Shown: piece by piece, positions 26,515-34,317 of the stretch
Layout of the letters: every line of letters starts with the position of its first letter
Numbering within the stretch: the stretch's first letter is position 1
Origin: Streptomyces sp. TSRI0107
GTDB taxonomy: Bacteria > Actinomycetota > Actinomycetes > Streptomycetales > Streptomycetaceae
NCBI RefSeq assembly: GCF_001905845.1
Contig: NZ_LIVZ01000013.1
Location: 1-64,000 of the forward strand
DNA: 64,000 bases
Reading direction: 5' to 3'
Notes under the pieces: model-generated
What the model saw: the letters and a program-made list of their open reading frames with translations, nothing else
The model's database searches: none
What the model was told of the DNA's origin: nothing
Program-made: the position numbers and the translations under genes

Positions 26515-26675
26515 CACCGCGGCTGCTACCGTTCGAGGTGGCGTGACAGACACGCGATCACCGGACCAGGGAGGTTGATGAATATGGCCGCCGTCGGCCC
26601 TCATCGGCATGCCCTCGTCCGGTCCGCGTGACTGCGAAGCGCGGTCCGGGTCATCCCGACGACCAGGAGAGACAC

Positions 26676-27188
26676 ATGTCTTCCGCTTCCTCATCCTCAT
26701 CCACGTCCGCCGACCTGCTCACCGACCGTCTCGTACTACGGCCCTGGACCACCGGCGAGATCACCGCGGTCCTCGACGGCACCAGGTCCGAGCGGTGGGC
26801 GGACGATTTCCCCGCCGAGGGCGACCGCGTGATCGCCGGCCTGCTCGGCCGGCACCCCGCCTGGCTCGGCGCGTTCGGCCACCGTCTGATCGTCGAGCGC
26901 GACACCGGCTTGGTGGTGGGCTCGATCGGCCTGTTCTGGCCGCCCGCTGACGGTGTGCTCGAGATCGGCTACGGCGTCGTGGCCTCCCGCCGAGGCCGGG
27001 GCTACGCCACCGAGGCCACCCGGGCCCTGACGGAGTTCGCGCTCACCTCGCCGGACGTCCACACCGTCTCCGCCGACGTGGAACTCTCCAACCCGTCCTC
27101 CGTCCGGGTGCTGGAGAAGGCCGGCTTCCGCCGCTGGACCACCGACGAGAACAAGGCCGGCTACCGGGCGGTGGCCGCGGATCACTGA
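26676..27188 (+). CDS. GNAT-family N-acetyltransferase
   Basis: Protein of 170 residues of the RimJ/RimL-like GNAT_3 type. It has LLTDRLVLRPWTTGEI at the N-terminus, the acetyl-CoA-binding loop VASRRGRGYATEATRAL, and the C-terminal NPSSVRVLEKAGFRR motif. The target, an N-terminal residue or small molecule, is not predictable. The ATG at 26676 follows AGGAGA. It ends at a strong terminator shared with the convergent small membrane protein gene, and stands 160 bases after the Rcp1-like gene, so probably has its own promoter. Confidence 0.87.
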   Translation: MSSASSSSSTSADLLTDRLVLRPWTTGEITAVLDGTRSERWADDFPAEGDRVIAGLLGRHPAWLGAFGHRLIVERDTGLVVGSIGLFWPPADGVLEIGYGVVASRRGRGYATEATRALTEFALTSPDVHTVSADVELSNPSSVRVLEKAGFRRWTTDENKAGYRAVAADH

Positions 27189-27199
27189 CGGTTTCGGTG

Positions 27200-27239
27200 C
27201 CCGAGGGGCCCTGAAGGAAATCCTTCAGGGCCCCTCGGG
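27200..27239. terminator. Strong bidirectional terminator
   Basis: Near-perfect 18-19-bp stem (27200-27217 with 27222-27239) around an AAAT loop, between the convergent acetyltransferase and Gly-rich protein genes. Confidence 0.85.
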
Positions 27240-27249
27240 GTCAGTGGGG

Positions 27250-27432
27250 TCAGTCGCCCCCGCCACCTCCGCAGGACGAGCCGCCGCCGCAGGACCAGCC
27301 GCCCCCGCAGCCGCCTCCTCCTCCGCCGCCGCTCCCCCAGGAACGGCCCTTGCGCGAGGACCGGCGGCCGCCACGTACCGCCGAGACGGCCACCGCGATC
27401 AGGACGATGGCCAGGATCGCCACGAACTCCAT
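27250..27432 (-). CDS. Small Gly/Cys-rich membrane-anchored protein
   Basis: Protein of 60 residues. A single N-terminal transmembrane helix (MEFVAILAIVLIAVAVSAV) is followed by a basic stop-transfer (RGGRRSSRKGRS) and a C-terminal tail made almost wholly of Gly with Cys, Trp and Ser. Such tails occur at the ends of TPM- and DUF-type envelope proteins. Orientation should put the tail in the cytosol. The ATG at 27432 is preceded by GGGGGTACGG. Function unknown; the terminator and ribosome site support it as a real gene. Confidence 0.6.
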   Translation of the reverse strand: MEFVAILAIVLIAVAVSAVRGGRRSSRKGRSWGSGGGGGGGCGGGWSCGGGSSCGGGGGD

Positions 27433-27525
27433 GTTCCGTACCCCCGTTGTCGTGCGTGGTGACATTGTGCGTGGGGGATGCCCCGTGTGATCACCTGACC
27501 AAGCCTCATTTGAGCAACTTCAGAG

Positions 27526-27585
27526 CTAGGGGGTGTCTCGTCGATCAGGCCGCGAGCCCGGCATGATCGACGAGACGCCCCCTAG
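27526..27585. repeat. 60-bp CTAG-bounded palindromic element (MITE-like)
   Basis: The 22-base left arm (27526-27547, starting CTAGGGGGTGTCTCG) pairs with the right arm (27564-27585) with one mismatch, around a 16-base loop ending GCCCGGCA. A second copy at 42664-42715 has the same arms and an 8-base loop GCCCGGCA. Both ends carry CTAG. The form fits a minimal non-autonomous IS5-type element, or a dispersed terminator. Confidence 0.75.
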
Positions 27586-27648
27586 GACCTGGGCGCTTCC
27601 CCCACCACCCGGCACCACCAGCCTTTTTGTGAAGGTGACGGGAGGGGC

Positions 27649-28509
27649 ATGAGGGGATACGGAGCCGCGTTGGTGCGGCGGATGCACGATTGGAATACTG
27701 TGATCATGGATGTCGCTCGCAGGAACAACGTCACCGTCACCGGCAATCCGCAGGGCCCGACGGTGGTGCTGGCCCACGGGTTCGGTTGCGACCAGAACAT
27801 GTGGCGACTGACCTTGCCGGCCCTGGTGGAGGACTACCGCGTCGTCCTCTTCGACTACGTGGGGTCGGGCCGCTCCGAGCCGTCCGCGTTCTCCGAGGAG
27901 CGCTACGGCTCCCTGGACGGTTACGCCCGCGACGTGGTGGAGATCTGCGAAGCGTTCGACCTGCGCGACACGACGTTCGTCGGGCACTCCGTCAGCGCGA
28001 TGATCGGTGTCCTGGCCGCCGACATGGCTCCGGAACGGATCGGCGCGCTGGTGATGGTCGCCCCTTCTCCGCGGTACATCGACGACGACGGCTACCGGGG
28101 CGGATTCAGCGCGCAGGACATCGACGAGCTGCTGGACTCGCTGGAGGCGAACTACCTGGGCTGGTCGGCGGCGATGGCACCGGTGATCATGGGGAACGCG
28201 GACCGCCCCGAACTCGGAGAGGAACTGAGGAACAGCTTCTGCGCCACCGACCCGGACATGGCGCGGGTCTTCGCCCGCACCACGTTCCTGTCGGACTCGC
28301 GGGACGACCTGAAGCGCGTGAGCGTGCCGACGCTCGTACTGGAGTGCACCGACGACGCCATCGCACCCCGGGAGGTCGGTGCCTTCGTGCACCGGGCGAT
28401 CCCCGGCTCGACACTGGTCACTCTCGACGCGACCGGGCACTGCCCCCATCTGTCCGCACCCGAGGCCACCAACGCGGCGATCACGGCCTTCCTCACGGGC
28501 CCGCGATGA
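27649..28509 (+). CDS. RsbQ-like alpha/beta hydrolase
   Basis: Protein of 286 residues very close in pattern to B. subtilis RsbQ. Matching blocks are VVLAHGFGCDQNMW, VVLFDYVGSGRSEPS, YGSLDGYARDVVEICEAFDL, the nucleophile elbow FVGHSVSAMIG and the His in ATGHCPHLS. In B. subtilis RsbQ partners the PAS phosphatase RsbP in energy-stress activation of sigma-B. The ATG at 27649 has GGGAGGGG close upstream. An internal ATG at 27706 would align better with RsbQ and put the Ser at residue 95, so it may be the true start. Its stop overlaps the phosphatase start (ATGA). Confidence 0.88.
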   Translation: MRGYGAALVRRMHDWNTVIMDVARRNNVTVTGNPQGPTVVLAHGFGCDQNMWRLTLPALVEDYRVVLFDYVGSGRSEPSAFSEERYGSLDGYARDVVEICEAFDLRDTTFVGHSVSAMIGVLAADMAPERIGALVMVAPSPRYIDDDGYRGGFSAQDIDELLDSLEANYLGWSAAMAPVIMGNADRPELGEELRNSFCATDPDMARVFARTTFLSDSRDDLKRVSVPTLVLECTDDAIAPREVGAFVHRAIPGSTLVTLDATGHCPHLSAPEATNAAITAFLTGPR

Positions 28510-29795
28510 TGTGCCGCACCGGGCAGCAGCCCGAGCCGAGCGACGCCGACGACGAGAAGGCGGCGGACGCGGCCTTCGCCACGCTCCTGGAGGACAGCGC
28601 GGAGGAACTGTACGAGTGCGCTCCCTGCGGATACCTGTCCACACTGATGGACGGCACCATCGCGAAGATCAACGCCACTCTGCTGGGCTGGCTCGGTCTG
28701 GAGCGGAAGGCGGTGCTGGGCCGCATGCGGTTCACGGACCTGCTGACCGTGGGCGGCAAGCTGTATCACGAGACGCACTTCGCGCCGCTGCTGCGGATGC
28801 AGGGCGAGATCACCGGCATCGCCCTGGAGCTCAAACAGGCCGACGGCGGCCGGATTCCCGTACTGGTCTCCTCCGTGGTCAAGAAGGGCGGCACCGGCGA
28901 GCCGCTGCTGATCCGCACCACCGTCTCCGACGCCCGGGACCGCCGCGCCTACGAGGAAGAACTCCTGCGCGGCCGGCGTGCGGCCGAGGAAGCACGCAAA
29001 CGGGCGGAGGCCGACCGGGCCCGGCTGCAGGACGCCCTCGCCGTGCTCCAGCAGTCGCTGCTGCCCGACAGCCTGCCGCCACTCCCCGGAATGGAGACGG
29101 CCGCCTACTACCACACCGCGTCCCCCGACCGGCTCGGCGGCGACTTCTACGACGTCTTCCCCATCGACGGCAAGCGCGTCGGGTTCTTCCTCGGCGACGT
29201 CTGCGGCAAGGGGCCCCAGGCCGCCGCGGTCACCTCACTCACCCGCTACACCCTGCGGGCCGCCGCCCTGCACGACCCCGACCCCGTCTCGGCCCTGTCC
29301 ACACTCAACAAAGTGCTGCACGAGCGCTACACGGGCACCGGCGACCCGCGCTACTGCACCGCCGTCTTCGGCACGGTCGAGGCCGATCCCGCGACCGGGC
29401 AGGCCGCCGTCCACCTCGCCTCGGGAGGCCACCCACCGGTCCTCGTCCTGCGCGCCGACGGCACCGCCGAATTCCTGCCCACCCCGGGCGGCCTCCTCGT
29501 CGGCATACTGCCCGCCGCACGCTTCACCACCGCCACCACCGTCCTCACCGCGGGGGACACCCTCCTGCTCTACACCGACGGCCTCACCGAAGCCCGCACC
29601 GGCGCGGAACACACCGGCCTGTACGGCGAGGAGGCCCTGCTCTCCTTCGCCACCGGCCACGCCGGAAAGCCCCCGCACGACATCATCGACGCCCTGACCG
29701 GCCTCCTGCGCGGTTTCGGCGACGGACTCGACGACGACACCGCCCTCCTCGCCCTCGGCGTTCCCACCCCCGGCCCCCGGACGAATGACGAATGA
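28506..29795 (+). CDS. RsbP-like PAS-SpoIIE PP2C phosphatase
   Basis: Protein of 429 residues. A PAS domain (about 28-145: YECAPCGYLSTLMDGTIAKINATLLGW) leads through a coiled helix (EEARKRAEADRARLQDALAVLQQ) to the PP2C_2 domain with LGGDFYDVF, LGDVCGKGPQ and the final DDDTALLALG. Length and order match RsbP (about 400 residues). It should dephosphorylate an STAS antagonist; the coupled downstream STAS gene is the obvious candidate. Translationally coupled on both sides. Confidence 0.88.
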   Translation: MMCRTGQQPEPSDADDEKAADAAFATLLEDSAEELYECAPCGYLSTLMDGTIAKINATLLGWLGLERKAVLGRMRFTDLLTVGGKLYHETHFAPLLRMQGEITGIALELKQADGGRIPVLVSSVVKKGGTGEPLLIRTTVSDARDRRAYEEELLRGRRAAEEARKRAEADRARLQDALAVLQQSLLPDSLPPLPGMETAAYYHTASPDRLGGDFYDVFPIDGKRVGFFLGDVCGKGPQAAAVTSLTRYTLRAAALHDPDPVSALSTLNKVLHERYTGTGDPRYCTAVFGTVEADPATGQAAVHLASGGHPPVLVLRADGTAEFLPTPGGLLVGILPAARFTTATTVLTAGDTLLLYTDGLTEARTGAEHTGLYGEEALLSFATGHAGKPPHDIIDALTGLLRGFGDGLDDDTALLALGVPTPGPRTNDE

Positions 29796-30133
29796 TGAGC
29801 CCGCTGAAGATCACCACTCGAGACGCCGTCACCGGTCCCGTACTGGAGATCACCGGCGAACTCGACTACGCCAACGCCGGCGAACTGCGTGAACTGCTCG
29901 CCACCGTCCCCCTGCGGCCAGGGGGGCGTCTCGTGCTGGACCTGGGCGGCATGGAGTTCTGCGACTCCAGCGGCATCAGCGCCCTGATCGCCGCCCACAA
30001 CCAGGCCCGAGCCGCCCAGGCCGACTTCGCACTCGCCGCCGTCCCCGGCAACACCCTTCGCGTCCTGCGCGTCGTCGGCCTCGACCAAATCCTCAGCCTG
30101 TACCCCGACAGCGACACCGCCACTCGGCCCTGA
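29792..30133 (+). CDS. STAS-domain anti-anti-sigma factor (RsbV-like)
   Basis: Protein of 113 residues. The STAS fold is clear: VLEITGELDYANAGELRELL, then the phosphorylation loop LGGMEFCDSSGISALIAAHNQA, in which a Ser of DSSG is the usual kinase target. Dephosphorylated, such proteins bind the anti-sigma ATPase and free the sigma factor. Its start overlaps the phosphatase stop by 4 bases (ATGATG gives two possible initiators), so RsbQ-, RsbP- and RsbV-like proteins come from one message. Confidence 0.9.
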   Translation: MMSPLKITTRDAVTGPVLEITGELDYANAGELRELLATVPLRPGGRLVLDLGGMEFCDSSGISALIAAHNQARAAQADFALAAVPGNTLRVLRVVGLDQILSLYPDSDTATRP

Positions 30134-30307
30134 CCCGGCAGGTGAGGGGGCCGGGGCAGCGGTGGCGGCTCGGGGTTCGCGCCTCCGTTGGGATCACTGA
30201 TGGGGGCCTTCCCAGTGATTCACCCCGGGTTCGCGCACGCCGTACGCATCGCGGCGGGTACGCCGTCTCCGCGGAAGACGGCCCAGCGATCCTTGAGGAG
30301 ATCAGCC

Positions 30308-30592
30308 ATGTACACAGTGGTCCGGCGGTACGAAGGGGTGACCGATCCGGCTGAGGCGGGACGCCTGGTGAACGAGGAGTTCGTGCCGCTCGTCCGGCAG
30401 GTCCAGGGTTTCGTCGCCTATTACTGGGTCGATGCCGGGGACGGGGTGATGGTGTCGGTGGGCGTCTTCCAGGAGCGGTCCGGAGCCGACGAGTCGACCG
30501 AGAGGGCGAGGGACTTCGTACGGGACCGCCTCGCCGCTCTGCTTCCCAACCCGCCCCAGATCACGGCCGGCGAAGTCGTGGCCCACTCGTAG
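30308..30592 (+). CDS. Hypothetical dimeric alpha/beta-barrel-like protein
   Basis: Protein of 94 residues. The MYTVVRRYEGVTDPAEAGRLVNEEFVPLVRQVQGFVAYYWVDAG pattern resembles small ABM/DUF-type ferredoxin-like barrels found in streptomycetes. Function unknown. GAGGAG lies 7 bases before the ATG. A strong terminator follows. It starts 175 bases after the STAS gene and so is probably separate. Confidence 0.75.
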   Translation: MYTVVRRYEGVTDPAEAGRLVNEEFVPLVRQVQGFVAYYWVDAGDGVMVSVGVFQERSGADESTERARDFVRDRLAALLPNPPQITAGEVVAHS

Positions 30593-30658
30593 CGGCGGTC
30601 AGCGGCTCCGCGTACTCGACGAGCGCTTCCCGTCCATGCCGTCACCGGTGATCACCGA

Positions 30659-30691
30659 GGGCCTGTCCGGCGGATCATGCCGGACAGGCCC
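30659..30691. terminator. Bidirectional hairpin terminator
   Basis: A perfect 13-bp stem (30659-30671 with 30679-30691) with a 7-base loop, between convergent genes ending at 30592 and 30709. Confidence 0.8.
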
Positions 30692-30708
30692 GTGCTCCCC
30701 AGGACGGC

Positions 30709-31257
30709 TCAGCGCTTGAGCGTGAAGGTGAAGTCGCCGGACAGCCTGCCGCCCAGCCGGACAGCCGAGACGAGCTTGCCTTCCGCGACCAGCCTCTCGA
30801 CCTCGGCTCGCGAGAGCCGGCAACCCTCGGCGATCAGACGCACCGGCCGGACGGGGATCCGGGCCGCGAAACGGACCGATACGTCGATCACCTCGCGGTC
30901 CAGGTGATCCGAGCCGCCGGTGTCGAGACGCCAGGCGTCGTCCCAGTCGAGAGCGATGCGATTGCGGCGCCGCACGACCGGATCCTGGAGCAGTTCCGCT
31001 GTCAGGCCGAGGTCGTTGTCGTGCAGCCGGTCCAGCAGCTCAGGCCGTACGGAGCGCACGTTCGCCCGCTCCAGGAGGGTGAGCTTCGCCGTCGCCCCGC
31101 AAGACGTGCAGAGCACGAGGAGCCAGGCGTCGATGAGCTTGTGGTTCGCGTTGACGCGGAACTTGCCGCTCGCCCGGAAGCGATCGGAACCGCACACGTG
31201 ACAGCGGCGGCGGACGAGCGGGAGGCAGGTGGGCGCGACAACCCAGGTACTGAGCAC
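30709..31257 (-). CDS. DUF1062-domain protein
   Basis: Protein of 182 residues. A zinc-ribbon-like pair, CHVCGSDRF and LCTSCGATAKL, in the N-terminal half and a C-terminal S4-like segment (RLSRAEVERLVAEGKLVSAV) are the hallmarks of DUF1062. The S4-like part suggests nucleic-acid binding, but no function is known. The GTG at 31257 has only a weak ribosome site. Confidence 0.82.
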   Translation of the reverse strand: MLSTWVVAPTCLPLVRRRCHVCGSDRFRASGKFRVNANHKLIDAWLLVLCTSCGATAKLTLLERANVRSVRPELLDRLHDNDLGLTAELLQDPVVRRRNRIALDWDDAWRLDTGGSDHLDREVIDVSVRFAARIPVRPVRLIAEGCRLSRAEVERLVAEGKLVSAVRLGGRLSGDFTFTLKR

Positions 31258-31480
31258 AGAAGTACACCGGTTTCTGTGAGAAATCCGCAGCAGAAAGGAG
31301 CGCGGCGCGGATGCGCGACGCGCGACAGATCAGCGCTCGGGAGGTCTCACAGGGTGTACAACGGCACGTCCTCGACTAGACGACTCGGTCCGGCTGCACG
31401 GTAATGGCGTACGGCGGCGCCGCTCCACTGGTTTTCGGGCGCGCGGGGCGCGGTACGCGAGGTTCCGCGACCTGCCCCGG

Positions 31481-32059
31481 TCAGCCCAGCATCGAGAACA
31501 GCCGGTCGGCTCCCAGCAGCCCCAGCGTCGTCCCGATGGCATTGGCGCACAGGAAGAGCGTGTTCTGGCCCACGGACAACGGCTCCGCCTCGGGATCGGC
31601 CGTGAGCGCCCTGAGGCGGTCCTGGCCGAGGCCCCACACCATTCCCCGTACTCCGACAGGCCTGCGGAAGGCCAGGAGGGCCCCCACGGCGCCGAGGCTC
31701 GCGGCCGCGCCGCCCAGGGGAGCGCCCGCCGCGAACGACTCCACGGCGCCCGCCGCCAGGAGAAGCGGGATGACGAGGCGGTACGCCTCGTGCCCCCGGC
31801 GGTACGGGCGGAAGACGACCCAGTTCAGGAACAGGAGGCACGCCACGGCAGCGGGCATCGCCACGAGGGCCGCGAAGATGTGTGCGGTCTGCTTCCCGGA
31901 ACACGTGACGCCGTAGCGCGATCCGCAGCCTCCGGTGATCGCCATGTCCCGGTAGATCAGGTACAGCGTCGCCAGCAGGACAGCCGCGACACCGGTGCAC
32001 ACCGCCATGGCCACGTACGTGCCGAACGTCGGTCGCATAGGCACCGTTCGGACCGGCAT
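31481..32059 (-). CDS. Hypothetical four-helix membrane protein
   Basis: Protein of 192 residues with about five hydrophobic segments, two near the N-terminus separated by a short loop with two cysteines (GGCGSRYGVTCSG), and GLGQDRLRALTADP as a hydrophilic loop before the last segment. No family recognised. The ATG at 32059 has GGAGGGG at 6-base spacing. The 220 bases downstream to 31258 contain no gene. Confidence 0.7.
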   Translation of the reverse strand: MPVRTVPMRPTFGTYVAMAVCTGVAAVLLATLYLIYRDMAITGGCGSRYGVTCSGKQTAHIFAALVAMPAAVACLLFLNWVVFRPYRRGHEAYRLVIPLLLAAGAVESFAAGAPLGGAAASLGAVGALLAFRRPVGVRGMVWGLGQDRLRALTADPEAEPLSVGQNTLFLCANAIGTTLGLLGADRLFSMLG

Positions 32060-32166
32060 ACCAGGCCCCTCCGCTCAAAAACGGGGCTGACCCAGCCCCC
32101 ACCCCAGGCTGACGATCATTAAGCCAGTCGAACGACGCGATGTCGATAGCCGGCCCGCCGACCACG

Positions 32167-33138
32167 TCACCGCGCTGCGTAGCAGGAGGCGACCGCGGCG
32201 GCGCGGTCGCGCAGGGACGTGCGCAGCCACTGCGGGGCCAGGGCCTCCGCGTCCGTGGTGAGTTGCCACAGCGCCCACTCGGCGTGCCGTGCGTCCTGGA
32301 AGGTCACCTCCAGCCGCAGCCGGCCGTCCGCGTCGGGTTCCTCGGCGCGGACGGCCAGTGCGGTGCTCACCAGTTCCTCCCGCCGCGCAGGGTTCACCCG
32401 GACCAGGACGGTGACCTGGTCGCTGTCGGACAGGAATCGCGCACAGCGTTCCCGCCAGATCCGGTCCAGATCGGCCCGGTCCGGTCGCTGTGCCGGTTCG
32501 GGCAGTTCCTCGGCGGCCAGCACCCGCGACAGCCGGTAGGTGCGGTCCGCGCCGTCTCTCGTGGCCAGCAGGTAGACCCGGTCGCGTACGGTGACCAGGC
32601 CGATCGGGTCCACGGTGCGCCACCGCGGACTCTGGCCCGTGGCCCCGTAGTGGATGCGCAGCTTGTGACCGGAGAGCACCGCGCGCCGCACTTCCACCAT
32701 TGTGGCGTCGGGCAGTTCCTCGGTGACCAGGCGGTGTGAGAGCAGGTCGGTCTCCGGGTCGACGAGCAGTCGCCGGGCGGCGTCGCTCGTGGCGGCCCGG
32801 TGGCTCTCCGGCAGCGCGTCGACCACCTTGCGCATGGCCGAGGCGAGCGCGGAACCGAGGCCGAACACCTGCTCGCCGCGCCCTGTTCCGGCGACCAGCA
32901 GGGCAAGGGCCTCGTCGTGGTTCAGGCCGGTGAGATCGGTCTGGAAGTCGGGCAGCAACGCGAAACCGCCACGCCGGCCGCGTTCGGCGTAGACCGGGAC
33001 GCCCGCCGCGGACAGCGCCTCGATGTCGCGCAGCACGGTACGAGTGGACACCTCCAGCTCGCGGGCCAGCGCGGCGGCGGTCATGCGACCGCGCTGACGC
33101 AGCAGCAGCACCAACGAGATCAACCGGTCGGCACGCAT
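32167..33138 (-). CDS. YafY-type HTH regulator with WYL domain
   Basis: Protein of 323 residues. An N-terminal helix-turn-helix of the HTH_11/DeoR type (RLISLVLLLRQRGRMTAAALARELEVSTRTVLRDIEALSAAGVPV) precedes a WYL ligand-binding domain (LRIHYGATGQSPRWRTVDPIGLVTVRDRVYLLA). WYL regulators sense small molecules or nucleic acid. It is divergent from a RidA-family gene with 109 bases between starts, the common arrangement for a regulator and its target. Confidence 0.88.
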   Translation of the reverse strand: MRADRLISLVLLLRQRGRMTAAALARELEVSTRTVLRDIEALSAAGVPVYAERGRRGGFALLPDFQTDLTGLNHDEALALLVAGTGRGEQVFGLGSALASAMRKVVDALPESHRAATSDAARRLLVDPETDLLSHRLVTEELPDATMVEVRRAVLSGHKLRIHYGATGQSPRWRTVDPIGLVTVRDRVYLLATRDGADRTYRLSRVLAAEELPEPAQRPDRADLDRIWRERCARFLSDSDQVTVLVRVNPARREELVSTALAVRAEEPDADGRLRLEVTFQDARHAEWALWQLTTDAEALAPQWLRTSLRDRAAAVASCYAAR

Positions 33139-33247
33139 GCGAAAACGTTAGCGGAATACGTGACTGAGGGTGTCGTGATTCGCAGGGAGGCTTACCGATG
33201 TGACGCCGGAGGACGTGCGTACCGCCGATGAATCGAATGGAGCTGAT

Positions 33248-33649
33248 GTGGCGATGGAGCGATCGACGGTCAACCCGTGGACGTGGTCCGTGGAGTTGGG
33301 CTACAGTCAGGGCGTGGTCGTCTCCGGGCAGACCCGGACCCTGTACTGCTCCGGGCAGACCGCGATGAGCGGCGACGGCAAGCCCCAGCACGCCGGTGAC
33401 ATGGCCGCGCAACTGGCGCTGACCGTCGACAACCTGGAGGCCGTGCTCGGCGAGGCCGGCATGTCCCTCGCGAACCTCGTCCGGCTGAACGTCTACACCA
33501 CCGACGTCGACCGGCTCTTCGAGCACTACGGCGTGCTGGCGTCCCGGTTGGGCGCCGCCGGGGTGGCACCGACCACCACCATGCTGGGGGTGACACGGCT
33601 GGCGCTTCCCGACCTGATGGTCGAGATCGAGGGCACCGCGGTCGCGTGA
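33248..33649 (+). CDS. RidA-family protein (enamine/imine deaminase-like)
   Basis: Protein of about 133 residues of the YjgF/YER057c/UK114 family. Visible are ERSTVNPWTWSVELGYSQGVVV, LYCSGQTAMSGDGKPQHAGDMAAQ, the LVRLNVYTTDVD strand-turn and the end LALPDLMVEIEGTAVA. Many RidA proteins hydrolyse reactive enamines, but the key Arg of the active group is not clearly placed here, so it may be of another Rid subgroup. GTG 33248 is preferred because GGAG lies 5 bases before; ATG 33254 is also possible. Confidence 0.82.
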   Translation: MAMERSTVNPWTWSVELGYSQGVVVSGQTRTLYCSGQTAMSGDGKPQHAGDMAAQLALTVDNLEAVLGEAGMSLANLVRLNVYTTDVDRLFEHYGVLASRLGAAGVAPTTTMLGVTRLALPDLMVEIEGTAVA

Positions 33650-33665
33650 GCTCGCCAAGCGTGCT

Positions 33666-33701
33666 GAACGGGCCGGCTCCGGATGCGGAGCCGGCCCGTT
33701 C
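33666..33701. terminator. Strong bidirectional terminator
   Basis: A perfect 16-bp stem (33666-33681 with 33686-33701) with loop GATG between convergent genes ending at 33649 and 33728. Confidence 0.85.
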
Positions 33702-33727
33702 CGTCATGGACTACCCGCCGGTCTGCC

Positions 33728-34159
33728 TCACATGTCCGGCGGGAACCACGCCTGGAGGTTCTCCGGGTTGATCGGTAGGGAGATGTGCTCGTGCGTGATC
33801 AGCCACCTGCCGTCCGCCTTGCGCAAGCACACGCTCGAACGCACCCAGATCGCCATGTTCATCCCGTTCTTACGCGTTCCCGAGTCCAGGTGGAGCATGT
33901 GCGCGAAGGCGATGTCCGCGGCGCTGCTCGCGACGGTGAGCGAGTGCGTCTCCAGGCCGATCGGGCCGTCGTATTCGTCGAACCACCGCTGGAAGTTGTC
34001 GCGGACCTCTTTGTGCCCCGTGAACTGGAGCGGCGGAACGACGTCGTAGTAGACGACGTCGTCGGAGTAGAGGGACATCAGCCGGTCGATGTCCTTGCTC
34101 TGACTGGCGTCGACGCGGTTTTCCAGAAGTGCCCTGATCTCGGACTCGTGCGAAGTCAT
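33728..34159 (-). CDS. SnoaL-like/NTF2-fold protein
   Basis: Protein of 143 residues with the NTF2-like fold: IRALLENRVDASQSKDIDRLMSLYSDDVVYYDVVPPLQFTG, a DNFQRWFDEYDG helix and KADGRWLITHEHIS at the end. Such proteins are ketosteroid-isomerase-like or stress-related. It is divergent from an ECF41-type sigma gene, and the shared region holds a symmetric promoter-like palindrome, so it is a likely target of that sigma factor. The ATG at 34159 has GAGGA upstream; the longer frame is not used. Confidence 0.82.
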   Translation of the reverse strand: MTSHESEIRALLENRVDASQSKDIDRLMSLYSDDVVYYDVVPPLQFTGHKEVRDNFQRWFDEYDGPIGLETHSLTVASSAADIAFAHMLHLDSGTRKNGMNMAIWVRSSVCLRKADGRWLITHEHISLPINPENLQAWFPPDM

Positions 34160-34208
34160 CGCATCCTCACTTTCGAAGCTGTCCTTGCCGGTTGATCTCA
34201 CCTGCTTC

Positions 34209-34273
34209 GACCGAGCGGCCCGGCGAAGTGTGAGGTGCGCCGGAGACCTCACACTTCGTGGGGCCGTTCTGTC
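34209..34273. promoter_or_regulatory. Symmetric divergent ECF41-like promoters on a 13-bp palindrome
   Basis: CGAAGTGTGAGGT (34224-34236) is repeated inverted at 34246-34258. Each arm gives CCTCACA in the direction of transcription, followed 16 bases later by GGTC (34212-34209, minus) or TGTC (34270-34273, plus). This resembles the ECF41 consensus TGTCACA-N16-CGTC as I recall it. The geometry suits both the SnoaL-like and sigma genes. Confidence 0.5.
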
Positions 34274-34317
34274 GTGACCGTCGACAGCCATCGCGAGACG
34301 AGAAAACGGGGGACACC

